From assembly GCA_035651155.1 (NCBI GenBank), contig DASRGG010000002.1, positions 62,001 through 126,000 on the forward strand: DNA of 64,000 nucleotides, given 5' to 3'. Shown piece after piece: positions 43,242 through 51,294 of the stretch. The notes under the pieces were generated by a model. The model had not been told where the DNA came from and made no database searches. It saw nothing but the letters and a program-made list of their open reading frames with translations. A program made the position numbers and the translations under genes. The number at the start of each line of letters is the position of its first letter. The stretch's first letter is position 1. This DNA is from CF-39 sp035651155. GTDB lineage: Bacteria > Chloroflexota > Limnocylindria > P2-11E.

Positions 43242-44029
43242 GCGGGATCAGTGCGAAGTGCGCGTGTCGCGGATCCCCGCGCGCTCCACCAACCCCAGAG
43301 CGCCGCGAGGGCGAGCGCGCCGATCGAGAGCAGCTGCGCCTCCTGCAGGCCCGCGAGCCAGACCGTCTCCGTCCGCAGGAAGGTCAGCGCGAACTTCCCG
43401 ATCGCGTACAGCGCGAGATAGACGGCGAAGAGCTGGCCATCGACGTGTAGCCGCGAGCGCAGCCACCAGAGCATCGCCAGCACACCGAGGTCCCAGGCCA
43501 TCTCGTACAGGAACACCGGCTCGTACGCCACGCCGAGCTGCGGCACCATCGCGCCCGGATTCAGATACGTGATCCCGAAGCCGCTCGTCGGTCTCCCGAC
43601 CGCGTCGCCCGTGAAGAGGCATGCGAAGCGCCCGACGGCTTGGCCGAGGATCGTGCCCGGCGCGGCCGCGTCGGAGAGAGCGCGGATCGGCAGGCCGCGC
43701 CGCCATGCGACGACGAGGCCCACCAGCGTGCCGCCCAGGACCGCGCCCATGATCGCGAGACCGCCGTTCCAGATCGCGAGGATCGCAAGCGGATTCGCGG
43801 CGTAGAGGTCCCAGCGGTCGAGGACGTGCAAGACGCGCGCGCCCACGATACCGCCGCCCACGACCCAGAACGCGACTGACTCGACCTGCTCCACCGGCAG
43901 GCCCTTGCGAGCCGCTTCACGCAGCGCGAGCCAGAGACCCAGAGCGAGGGCGAGAGCGACGAAGAGCCCGTACCAGCCGAGCGCGAAGGGACCCAGGTGA
44001 ACGATGACTGGATTGATGTCGATGGTCAT
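43238..44029 (-). CDS. lgt: Prolipoprotein diacylglyceryl transferase
   Basis: This 263-residue, seven-helix enzyme transfers diacylglycerol to the lipobox Cys of prolipoproteins. Family motifs are GWYGLFVALAL, IWNGGLAIMGAVLGG and GRFACLFTGDAVGRPT (usually GRxxNFxNGExxGRPT), so the second conserved Asn is altered. ATG 44029 lies 3 bases from the CcdA-family stop. The several lipoproteins in this window are its likely substrates. Confidence 0.9.
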   Translation of the reverse strand: MTIDINPVIVHLGPFALGWYGLFVALALALGLWLALREAARKGLPVEQVESVAFWVVGGGIVGARVLHVLDRWDLYAANPLAILAIWNGGLAIMGAVLGGTLVGLVVAWRRGLPIRALSDAAAPGTILGQAVGRFACLFTGDAVGRPTSGFGITYLNPGAMVPQLGVAYEPVFLYEMAWDLGVLAMLWWLRSRLHVDGQLFAVYLALYAIGKFALTFLRTETVWLAGLQEAQLLSIGALALAALWGWWSARGSATRALRTDPA

Positions 44030-44032
44030 CGC

Positions 44033-44740
44033 TCACACCACCGCCAGTGCCGCGAGCGAGACGAGCGCGGTGGTGAGCCCGAGCGCGAGCTTCAACGATG
44101 TCCGGTTGTGCAGCTGCCAGCGCGCGAGCGCGCGCATCGCCGCAGGCGTGGCCGCCGCGCCGAGCAAGGCGATAAGGGGCACGACGAAGGCCAGGTTGTA
44201 GATCACGAGGTAGCCGAGCGCCTGGCCGAGGTCGTTGCGGCTCGACAGGAGCGCGAGAACGGCGAGGTAGACATTCCCCGAGCACGGGACGGTGCAGAGG
44301 CCGATGAGCGAGCCGGCGATGAACAGGCCGGGGATCGATGCGCGTGAGACCCAGCTCTGGGCTCGGCTGTGCAACATGGGCGGCATCCGGAGACGCTCGC
44401 CGAGCTCGGGGAGGAGCGCCTCCTGCAGCGCGACGACGCTCCACGCGATCGCGACCACCGCGAAGATCTTCGTGCCGATGTGGTCTTGCCGGAGCACGCC
44501 GGCGAAGCCCATGAGACCGAGTCCGATCAAGAGATACGTGATGAACATGCCGGTGACGTATGCCGCGCCACCCTTGAAGAGCGCGCGCCGGCGCTCGCCG
44601 AGTCCGCCCTCCATCGTCGCACCGACCGCGAGCAGCGTCGCGGAGACGAAGACGAGCAAGACCGCGATGGCGCAGGGGTTGATGCCGTCGACCAGGCCCG
44701 CGAGGACGACGGTGGCGAGGTTGAGGTCGACGCCGGTCAT
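44033..44740 (-). CDS. CcdA/DsbD-like thiol-disulfide transporter, intact
   Basis: This 235-residue, six-helix protein has both expected redox Cys: INPCAIAVLL in helix 1 and GLCTVPCSGN in helix 4. Unlike the truncated ccdA at 3.2 kb, it has both halves. It could supply reductant to the TlpA proteins, to cytochrome maturation or to the cupredoxin upstream, whose stop its start overlaps (ATGA). Confidence 0.85.
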   Translation of the reverse strand: MTGVDLNLATVVLAGLVDGINPCAIAVLLVFVSATLLAVGATMEGGLGERRRALFKGGAAYVTGMFITYLLIGLGLMGFAGVLRQDHIGTKIFAVVAIAWSVVALQEALLPELGERLRMPPMLHSRAQSWVSRASIPGLFIAGSLIGLCTVPCSGNVYLAVLALLSSRNDLGQALGYLVIYNLAFVVPLIALLGAAATPAAMRALARWQLHNRTSLKLALGLTTALVSLAALAVV

Positions 44741-45177
44741 GCTTTGATCTTCAGCACGCCCTGCATCGCGGGGTTCTCCTTGCCGCCGCAGCAGGTGTCG
44801 CAGTAGAAGGGATAGTCACCCGCGGCGGAGGGTGGGATCGTGACGACCTGCGTCGTCTCCGGCTGCACCTTCGCGTCGACACCGAGCTTCACGATGGTGA
44901 AGCCGTGGACGCCGCCGCCGTCGCTGTGGTGGCTGCTGTCGGGATTGACGATCCGCACACGGAGCAGTCTGTTGGCCGGCGCCGTGATGGTGGGCGGCGT
45001 GAAGCCGCTCATGTCGATGCGCAGCGTCGCGTCGACCGGCGCCGTGTCCGCCGTGGCGAGCTCCTTCGGCCACAGCGCGTACGCGGCGCCACCCGCGACC
45101 GCGAGCGCGAGGATCGCGAAGATCGCGAGGCGGAGCCGGAAGTTCGATGACCGGCGCTGTGGCCGCTTACGTGGCAT
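44737..45177 (-). CDS. Membrane-anchored cupredoxin with CCGG motif
   Basis: The 146-residue product has a basic start, one helix (~15-37) and a cupredoxin domain with His in GVHGFTI and a C-terminal loop FYCDTCCGGKENPAMQG. The three Cys and Met are spaced much as in dinuclear CuA loops but lack the usual His between Cys and Met, so the copper site may be novel. It leads the CcdA-lgt unit and overlaps the end of the next gene. Confidence 0.75.
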   Translation of the reverse strand: MPRKRPQRRSSNFRLRLAIFAILALAVAGGAAYALWPKELATADTAPVDATLRIDMSGFTPPTITAPANRLLRVRIVNPDSSHHSDGGGVHGFTIVKLGVDAKVQPETTQVVTIPPSAAGDYPFYCDTCCGGKENPAMQGVLKIKA

Positions 45178-45808
45178 GAGCGAACTCCTCTTCTTTCCGT
45201 GCCATCCCGCTCAGCGTGTCGACAAGGCCGAGGAGATTGAGCACGGGATCGCGGAAATACGCGCCGCGCAGCTGGGGACGGTACGCGTCGAGACGCCCGC
45301 GGATGAAGGCCAGACAGTGCTCGAGACCGATGCAGACCGCACCTGCGACCGGTCTCGGTTCGGCAGCGAATGAGGCAAGACGGATCCGACACGGATGGCC
45401 GTCGGCGCTGTGGGTCTCGATCGAGCCGGCGCGGGCGAGTGCCGCAGCGTGCGCGTCGATCGTCTGCGGCGGACAGCAGCCGGTCCGGCGCAGCGCGAAG
45501 CGCAGCACCTCGACGTCGTGGTAGCCCTCGTTGATCTGGGCTCGGCCGCGCTTGACCTCGGCGATGAGGATCTCCGTGCGTCCCTCATCCGTGTCCAGGA
45601 GTGGGTCCTGTCCGAGGAAGAGATCGCGCGCGTGGCCGGGGCGCCCAGGAACGAGCTCGGCGGCGTGCGGCAAACGGACCGCGAGAAGGTCGAGGTCGGT
45701 CGCGGTCCGATAGCCGTGACGGTCCGCGACCTGGACGGGCAGCTCGCTGAGCACGAAGTACCCGTTGAGCTCCAGGTACGCTCTGGCAAGGGCGACCGAG
45801 GTATCCAC
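45167..45808 (-). CDS. Uncharacterised protein with PD-(D/E)XK-like motif
   Basis: The product is about 213 residues. The arrangement TDLDLLAVRLP...TEILIAEVKRGRAQIN (Asp, then Glu-x-Lys) matches the PD-(D/E)XK nuclease core. A C-terminal region has Cys in AVCIGLEHC. GTG 45808 is chosen as the start of the conserved region; the open frame extends further. No restriction partner is near, so a nuclease role is a weak inference. Confidence 0.6.
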   Translation of the reverse strand: MDTSVALARAYLELNGYFVLSELPVQVADRHGYRTATDLDLLAVRLPHAAELVPGRPGHARDLFLGQDPLLDTDEGRTEILIAEVKRGRAQINEGYHDVEVLRFALRRTGCCPPQTIDAHAAALARAGSIETHSADGHPCRIRLASFAAEPRPVAGAVCIGLEHCLAFIRGRLDAYRPQLRGAYFRDPVLNLLGLVDTLSGMARKEEEFAHAT

Positions 45809-45809
45809 C

Positions 45810-46004
45810 CTACTTCCGCCCCGCGCGAGCGGTTTCCGACTGAACGCGCGCCAGCACGAAGCCCGCCACCACGAGGGCCACGAGTGCGGCCGCATCCGCC
45901 GCACCGAAGCGAGCGAAGAGACCGCCGTGATCGACCGCCCACCAAAGGCGCCCGAGCGCGACGGTGGCGATCGCGAACCAGAACCAGAACGCCGCGTTCC
46001 GCAT
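45810..46004 (-). CDS. Small two-helix membrane protein
   Basis: The 64-residue product has helices at ~4-25 and ~35-53 (FWFWFAIATVALG; DAAALVALVVAGFVLARV). It sits 2 bases after the cytochrome b stop and 1 base before the next gene, so it is likely co-transcribed and may be an accessory subunit of the cytochrome complex. No family is recognised. Confidence 0.6.
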   Translation of the reverse strand: MRNAAFWFWFAIATVALGRLWWAVDHGGLFARFGAADAAALVALVVAGFVLARVQSETARAGRK

Positions 46005-46006
46005 CG

Positions 46007-47110
46007 CTACTCCAGATGCTCCGTGACCGGCGAGAAGAGGACGATGAGCGAGAGCACGACGAGACCAACGAGCACGAGGGCGGCGATGACGGCGAAGACC
46101 CTACGGCGGCGCAGGCTCCGCCATGGTGAGCGGTCGACGAAGGGGACGAGGAGCAGCGCGGCGCCGAATGCCAACCCCGCGTACAGGATGGCGCGAACCC
46201 CGAACCAGTCCTCGAAGGCGTACAGCCAGTAGAAGAAGAACGGCGGCTTGGTGACTTCCATTGCGGGATCCGGCACCTCGCCCAAGGCTGGCGGGAACAC
46301 CACGCCCAAGACCGCGGCGAGCGCGGCGAGCACGAGACCGCCGCCCAGCATCCACTTGAGGTGCGCGCTGTAGCGGCCCGTGAGCTGGGGCGCCGGGACC
46401 TTGCCGTCGGGCGCCTCGCCGCGGTCGGCCGCGTCGGGAAGTGGCGAGATGCCGTGGTGCTTGACCTGGAAAAAGTGGAATACGAACAGCAGCGTCGCGA
46501 TGAGCGGAAGGATGCTCACGTGGGCGGCGTAGAGCCGCGCGAGGACCGGCACCGCCTGGGTGAAGGACTCGGAGAAGAACGTGCCGAGCCCACCCAGGAT
46601 GCCCGCGATCTCGAGGTTGTGCTGGAGCGCCTCCCAGGCCTCTTGGTCCCATTTGAGGACCGTACCGGTGAAGGCGAAGGCGATCGTCACGCCAAGCAGC
46701 GCCACACCGCCGATCCAGTTCAGCTCCCGGGGTCGCTTGAACGATGCGGTCGCGAATACGCGGACCATGTGCAGGAAAACCGTGACCACGACGATGTTCG
46801 CGACCCAGAAGTGGATGCCCCGCACGAACGCACCGAGCGCGGCGTCGTTCTGGATGAACGCGACCGACTCGCGGACGTGCTCGGGCATCGGGTCGTAGAA
46901 CTGCGCGAGCCAGAAGCCGGTGAGCGCGAGCACGAGGAAGCCGACGAAGCTGATCCCGCCCAGCGTATAGGGGAGGCGGTTGGCGTACGCCGGCACCGGG
47001 TACGCGAGCGCCGAGAGGCCCGCGCGGTCGTACAACCAGCCCCAGACCCGGGGCCGATGCCCGCTGCTCCCCGCTGCTGCCGATTCCGTCGCCACCGTGC
47101 TTGTCGCCAT
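46007..47110 (-). CDS. Cytochrome b of a bc-type complex
   Basis: This 367-residue membrane protein has the b-type heme region GIHFWVANIVVVTVFLHMVRVF (two His), RELNWIGGVALLG, AFTGTVLKWDQEAW and the second His pair in YAAHVSILPL and FHFFQVKHHGIS. Three or more C-terminal helices with PPFFFYWLYAFEDWFG resemble subunit IV or bc1 C-terminal domains. With the Rieske protein at 34.7 kb it would form a quinol-oxidising complex; no cytochrome c1/f was found. Confidence 0.9.
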   Translation of the reverse strand: MATSTVATESAAAGSSGHRPRVWGWLYDRAGLSALAYPVPAYANRLPYTLGGISFVGFLVLALTGFWLAQFYDPMPEHVRESVAFIQNDAALGAFVRGIHFWVANIVVVTVFLHMVRVFATASFKRPRELNWIGGVALLGVTIAFAFTGTVLKWDQEAWEALQHNLEIAGILGGLGTFFSESFTQAVPVLARLYAAHVSILPLIATLLFVFHFFQVKHHGISPLPDAADRGEAPDGKVPAPQLTGRYSAHLKWMLGGGLVLAALAAVLGVVFPPALGEVPDPAMEVTKPPFFFYWLYAFEDWFGVRAILYAGLAFGAALLLVPFVDRSPWRSLRRRRVFAVIAALVLVGLVVLSLIVLFSPVTEHLE

Positions 47111-47190
47111 GAAGATAGCCCCCTTCCCGCGACTCGCGACCGTTGTGCGACCAGACTCGCGGACACGGCTGGTGCCCTGCTTGGCCTGCT

Positions 47191-47206
47191 CTTAGAAGGT
47201 CCTGAG
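47191..47206 (-). promoter_or_regulatory. CTCAG/CTAAG tandem box, cytochrome b promoter
   Basis: On the minus strand TTCTCAG-N4-TTCTAAG has an 11-base period (47206-47191), 81 bases before the gene. An inverted copy at 47217-47221 makes a CTGAGAA/TTCTCAG hairpin. Confidence 0.45.
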
Positions 47207-47395
47207 AATCCAATTTCTCAGCCCCGCGCCAGCGCCGCCCAAGTGACGGCTCAGCGCGCCGCGCGAGCGTCTATCCCAGGTCCACTGGGAGGCTCGTCCG
47301 GACGTGATCGACGGCGACGGGTTCGGCTTCGGGATCGCAACGACGCTGCGGGTCCTCGAGGAGCGGCTCACGCGCGGTGAGCGGAGGGGAGCACG

Positions 47396-48076
47396 ATGAG
47401 CGCGTCGACCTTTCCTCGACATCCCCACCAGCCTGCTGCCGCGACGTCCGCTTCGCCGATCTCGTGGCTTGCGATGCCGAGGCTTCTCGCGGTCGTCGCA
47501 GCCGCCGTGGGCATCGTGGTGCTCGTGTTCGCTGCCGCGATCGGGGCGCAGCAGAGCACGGCCCGTGAGCTCGAGCAGGCGCAAGCCACCCTCACCGCGA
47601 CTCGCGCGACGATCACCGCGCACGCGGTCGTGATGCGTGTTCAGGGCGAAGGGCTTCTCACGTCAGCCCGCACCACGACGAGCCCGCATCGCGAGCACTG
47701 GATCGCCGATGCGCAGGCGATGATCGCCGACGCCGCGCGGCTGGACGCGACCGCGAGCCTCCTCGCGAATCAAGCGCAGCTCCTGGGCCAGCACCCCGGC
47801 CAGTCCGTGCGATCGGATCTCGCATACATCCACGGTGCCGGCGACGCGCTCGTCGCCGAGGGTGACCGACTCGTCGCGCACGGCACCGCAGTCCGGACGC
47901 ACGCCGCGGCGATGGAGGCGCTTGCGCAGACGAACGAGACCGACATCGCTCAGGCCGACGCCGCGCTGCTGCGCGACGGGGCCGATCGAATCACCGATGC
48001 CGGTGAGCGCACTCGGTCGATCGGCTTGGCGCTGCGCCAGGTCGGCGAGCGGTTCATGCGCAGCCTCGGCCGCTAG
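47396..48076 (+). CDS. Membrane-anchored helical protein of unknown function
   Basis: The 226-residue product has a membrane helix at ~28-50 followed by a long Ala-rich helical region (ELEQAQATLTATRATITAHA), resembling a chemoreceptor-like or four-helix sensor domain without signalling motifs. GGAGGGGAGC precedes ATG 47396. A 31-codon frame (47304-47399; GDGFGFGIATTLRVLEERL) ends on its start codon and may be a gene remnant. Confidence 0.6.
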   Translation: MSASTFPRHPHQPAAATSASPISWLAMPRLLAVVAAAVGIVVLVFAAAIGAQQSTARELEQAQATLTATRATITAHAVVMRVQGEGLLTSARTTTSPHREHWIADAQAMIADAARLDATASLLANQAQLLGQHPGQSVRSDLAYIHGAGDALVAEGDRLVAHGTAVRTHAAAMEALAQTNETDIAQADAALLRDGADRITDAGERTRSIGLALRQVGERFMRSLGR

Positions 48077-48489
48077 AGACGCGAGATGGCGGAAGAATGC
48101 GTCGCCCACGTTGACGCGGCACCGAGAGTGCTGCGCCTTCTGTCCCGCGGGTGCCGCTCGGGGACATGAATGGTGATGGTCCCCGACGCGATGCTCGATG
48201 CGTTCGAGGCGCTCGGGTGGATCCCGCCAGGCTCCGCGCGACGGTGTCGCGAACAGACACCGCCGGCGAGGCGCGAACCAGCTGCGGTTGGCGAGTAGGG
48301 CGGGTTGATGACTACCAAGCGTGTGCGCGGTGGATCATTCGAACGGCGCTGCGGCTACGACCGCGGCGAGCCGCGTGGTGTCCGAGTCATGTTCACCTCC
48401 TCCTGCGATAGCTCGCGGACGGACGCCCTCCCGTACCAGCGCCGCTCCGTCTGATCGCCGGCATCGGTCGCGCGCGGCGGCGAAGCTCC
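48077..48489. other. Gene-poor stretch
   Basis: No convincing gene. A 42-codon plus-strand frame (48170-48298) reads PDAMLDAFEALGWIPPGSA and may be a fragment. Codon structure elsewhere is not gene-like. It borders two clear remnants. Confidence 0.35.
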
Positions 48490-48650
48490 GCGCGGCCCCT
48501 GAGCAAGGAGCGCGTGCTGCGGGCGGCGACCGCCCTCGCCCGACGAGGGCGGGATCGAAGCGACGACGACGCGAAGGCTCGCCGACGAGCTCGGCGTCGA
48601 GGCGATTTCTAGGTTGGCCATCCGGCGAAGCACGCGTGGACGGCCATGAT
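48490..48650 (+). pseudogene. TetR-type regulator N-terminal remnant
   Basis: LSKERVLRAATALA is followed, after a one-base shift, by DEGGIEATTTRRLADELGVEA, the classical TetR helix-turn-helix. The frame ends about 15 codons later. The ligand-binding domain is absent. Confidence 0.65.
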
Positions 48651-48713
48651 CATCTCTCGTAGGAGATCCCGGGCGTCGCTTCGCGGCGCGAGCGCGCCTC
48701 ATCCGTAAGCAGC

Positions 48714-48861
48714 TCATCGCTCCTCATCGGTGCCGACCGCGAGCGACGGATCCGGGAAGGACCCCTGCAGTCCGATGTCGATACGGACCTCGCCCATCGC
48801 CTGGACCGCGAACGGGTGGAGGCCACGTGCAGACGAAGAGCACCCGCGTCGGGGCGCTCAT
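48714..48861 (-). pseudogene. ArsC-like (low-MW phosphatase type) arsenate reductase remnant
   Basis: MSAPTRVLFVCT matches the N-terminus before the CxxxxxR loop. After a frame change the sequence continues HPFAVQAMGEVRIDIG and then GSFPDPSLAVGTDEER, both normal later segments. The catalytic loop and two internal stretches are missing. The start overlaps the phoU stop. Confidence 0.65.
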
Positions 48862-49553
48862 CCGATCCCCTCCGCGGGCGTGCGATGGAAGTCGCGCATG
48901 ACGCCGGAGACCTCGTAGACGGTGCGCTCGCAGATGTTCTGGATGCGGTCTCCCACACGCTCGAGGTTGTGCGCGACCCACAAGAGCCAGGTCGCGCGGT
49001 CGATAGTCGTGGGGTCGTTCACCATGTAGGTGAGCAGCTCGCGATACACCTGCTGATACAGGCGGTCGATCTCGTCGTCCTGCAACGCGACGCGCTCGGC
49101 GGCGTGGTCGTCACGGCGCAGGAAGGCATCGACGGCGTCGCGCAGCATCTCGCGCACGATGCGCGCCATCTCCGGGATGTCGACGAGCGGCTTGAGGAGC
49201 GGACGGCCCTCGTGCAGCCGCACGACACGGCCGATGCCCGCGGCGTAGTCCCCCATCCGTTCGAGCTCCGAGACGATCATGAGCGCCGCGACCACGAAGC
49301 GGAGGTCGCTCGCGATGGGTTGCTGCGTCGCGATGAGCTGGATCGCGCGATCCTCGATGTGGTAACGCAGCCGGTTGATCTCGGCGTCGTCGGCGATGAC
49401 CAGAGCGGCCAGGCGCTGGTCGATCGTGATGAGGGCCAGGACGCTGCGCTCGATCGCGACATCCACGAGGCTCGACATGCGCCGCAGGTCGGACTGCAGG
49501 CCGGCGAGCGCGTCGTCGAGCGCGGCGCGCGCGTGCAGCGGTCTCGCCATCAT
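48858..49553 (-). CDS. phoU: Phosphate uptake regulator PhoU
   Basis: The 231-residue product is made of two PhoU three-helix repeats, with metal-binding-type motifs ERMGDYAAGIGR (~95) and ERVGDRIQNICER (~195). It dampens Pst transport and PhoR signalling when phosphate is plentiful. ATG 49553 overlaps the pstB stop (ATGA). It is the last gene of pstSCAB-phoU. Confidence 0.95.
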   Translation of the reverse strand: MMARPLHARAALDDALAGLQSDLRRMSSLVDVAIERSVLALITIDQRLAALVIADDAEINRLRYHIEDRAIQLIATQQPIASDLRFVVAALMIVSELERMGDYAAGIGRVVRLHEGRPLLKPLVDIPEMARIVREMLRDAVDAFLRRDDHAAERVALQDDEIDRLYQQVYRELLTYMVNDPTTIDRATWLLWVAHNLERVGDRIQNICERTVYEVSGVMRDFHRTPAEGIG

Positions 49554-50413
49554 CCGAACCGCCCCGTGATGTACGCCTCTGTTCGCTGGTCGGCCGGCAT
49601 CGTGAAGACCTGTTCGGTGCGGCCGAACTCGACGAGCCGCCCCACGCCGTCGTCGCCGGCGAGCATGAACGCGGTGTGCTCCGACACGCGCGATGCCTGC
49701 TGCATGTTGTGCGTCACGATGACGATGGTCACGCTCCTGGCGAGCTCGCGGATGAGCTCCTCGACCTTGTACGTGGCGATCGGGTCCAGGGCGGAACACG
49801 GCTCGTCCATGAGCAGCACCGCGGGATCCGTCGCGAGCGCTCGCGCGATGCAGAGCCGTTGCTGCTGCCCGCCGGAGAGGGCGGCGCCGGAGCGATGGAG
49901 CTTGTCCTTCACCTCGTCCCAGAGCGCGGCGCGCCGCAGATTGCGCTCGACCAGGTCGTCGGTGTCGCGGCGCGTGAGCTTCCACCCGCGTAGCCGCGGA
50001 CCCGCCGCGACGTTGTCGTACACGGACATCATCGGGAACGGGTTCGGCTTCTGGAACACCATGCCGACCATGCTCCGCACCGCGACCGGGTCGGCATACG
50101 GCGAGTAGATGTCCTCGCCTCCGATGAACACCCCGCCACGGGCGTAGGCGCCGGGCGTGACCTCGTGCATCCGGTTGAGGCACCGCACGAGCGTCGACTT
50201 GCCGCAGCCTGACGGGCCGATCACGGCGGTCACCGCGCCCGCGGGAATGTCGCAGGTGACGCCGCTGATCGCGTGATGCGAGCCGTAGAAGGCATCGAGG
50301 TGTTCGATGCGCACGGCCGTCGCGCGTTCCAGTCGGCTCGCCGCGACGTCGGTCATCGAGTCGATCTCCGGGGCACCACCGGCCGTCTTGGTGTCGCGCG
50401 TCGTGATCGACAT
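49550..50413 (-). CDS. pstB: Phosphate ABC transporter ATP-binding protein
   Basis: The 287-residue product has a Walker A motif GPSGCGKSTLVRCLNRM, the PstB-typical KPNPFPMSVYDN-like segment (FQKPNPFPMMSVYDNV), the signature LSGGQQQR and Walker B LLMDEPCSALDP. It energises high-affinity phosphate import. ATG 50413 overlaps the pstA stop by one base (TGATG). Confidence 0.97.
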   Translation of the reverse strand: MSITTRDTKTAGGAPEIDSMTDVAASRLERATAVRIEHLDAFYGSHHAISGVTCDIPAGAVTAVIGPSGCGKSTLVRCLNRMHEVTPGAYARGGVFIGGEDIYSPYADPVAVRSMVGMVFQKPNPFPMMSVYDNVAAGPRLRGWKLTRRDTDDLVERNLRRAALWDEVKDKLHRSGAALSGGQQQRLCIARALATDPAVLLMDEPCSALDPIATYKVEELIRELARSVTIVIVTHNMQQASRVSEHTAFMLAGDDGVGRLVEFGRTEQVFTMPADQRTEAYITGRFG

Positions 50414-51294
50414 CAGCGCACCCGTGGGCGCGCGACGACGCGCAGCACGAGGCCGAACACCCCGATGACGACGACGAGCACGAGCGACGCGCCCCAGGCC
50501 TTGAGATGCCAATCGTCGTAGGGAGAGACGGCGTAGCGGTAGATCTGCAACGGCAGCGCGCCGATCGGACGGAGCAGATCGAGGCTGAAGAAGTCGTTCC
50601 CGAGCGCCGTGAGGAGCAGCGGAGCCGTCTCCCCCGCCGATCGCGCGAGCGCGAGCACGGACGCCGTGATCACGCCCGCTCGCGCCGTCGGCAGGACGAC
50701 GCGGAGGACCACCTTCCACCTCGGCGCGCCGAGCGCGAGCGCCGCCTCGCGCAGCGAGGTCGGGACCAGGCGCAGCACCTCCTCCACGGTGCGCGCCACG
50801 ATCGGGACCATGATGATCGCGAGTGAAACCGCTCCCGCGAGGCCCGCGAACTGCCCGATGAGACCGCGCACGAGGAACGCCCAGACGAACACGCCGATGA
50901 CGATGGACGGCAGGCCGGCGATGAGCTCCGCCGCGAAGCGCACCGGCTCCGCGAACCGTCCCGAGCGGTACTCGACGACGAAGATCGCGGCGGCGATGCC
51001 TGTGGGGATCGCGATCGCGCCGGAGACCGCCGCGAGCACGAGCGTCCCGACGAGCGCCGGCTGCACCCCGCCGCCGACGTCCCCGACCGGCCTGGGGCGC
51101 TGCGTGAAGAAGTCGAGATCGATCGCGGGTAGGCCCTGCACGACGACGTGGCCGAGGATGACGACGAGGATCCCCAGGCTGGCGAGCGTCGCGAGCCCGA
51201 GAAGCGTGATCATGACGCGCTCGGTGACCCGGCGCCGTGTCGCGACGCGGTGGCGGTCCGGGACGGCGCGCAGCGCCGTGGCGCTCGCGCTCAT
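50413..51294 (-). CDS. pstA: Phosphate ABC transporter permease
   Basis: This 293-residue, six-helix permease has the EAA loop ALGAPRWKVVLRVVLPTARAG and the family segment AAIFVVEYRSG. ATG 51294 overlaps the pstC stop (ATGA). It forms the membrane channel with PstC. Confidence 0.95.
   Translation of the reverse strand: MSASATALRAVPDRHRVATRRRVTERVMITLLGLATLASLGILVVILGHVVVQGLPAIDLDFFTQRPRPVGDVGGGVQPALVGTLVLAAVSGAIAIPTGIAAAIFVVEYRSGRFAEPVRFAAELIAGLPSIVIGVFVWAFLVRGLIGQFAGLAGAVSLAIIMVPIVARTVEEVLRLVPTSLREAALALGAPRWKVVLRVVLPTARAGVITASVLALARSAGETAPLLLTALGNDFFSLDLLRPIGALPLQIYRYAVSPYDDWHLKAWGASLVLVVVIGVFGLVLRVVARPRVR

Noticed and set aside
48355..48717. Minus-strand 120-residue frame
   Set aside because: It is antisense to a clear TetR helix-turn-helix remnant and shows Arg/Ser-rich shadow composition.
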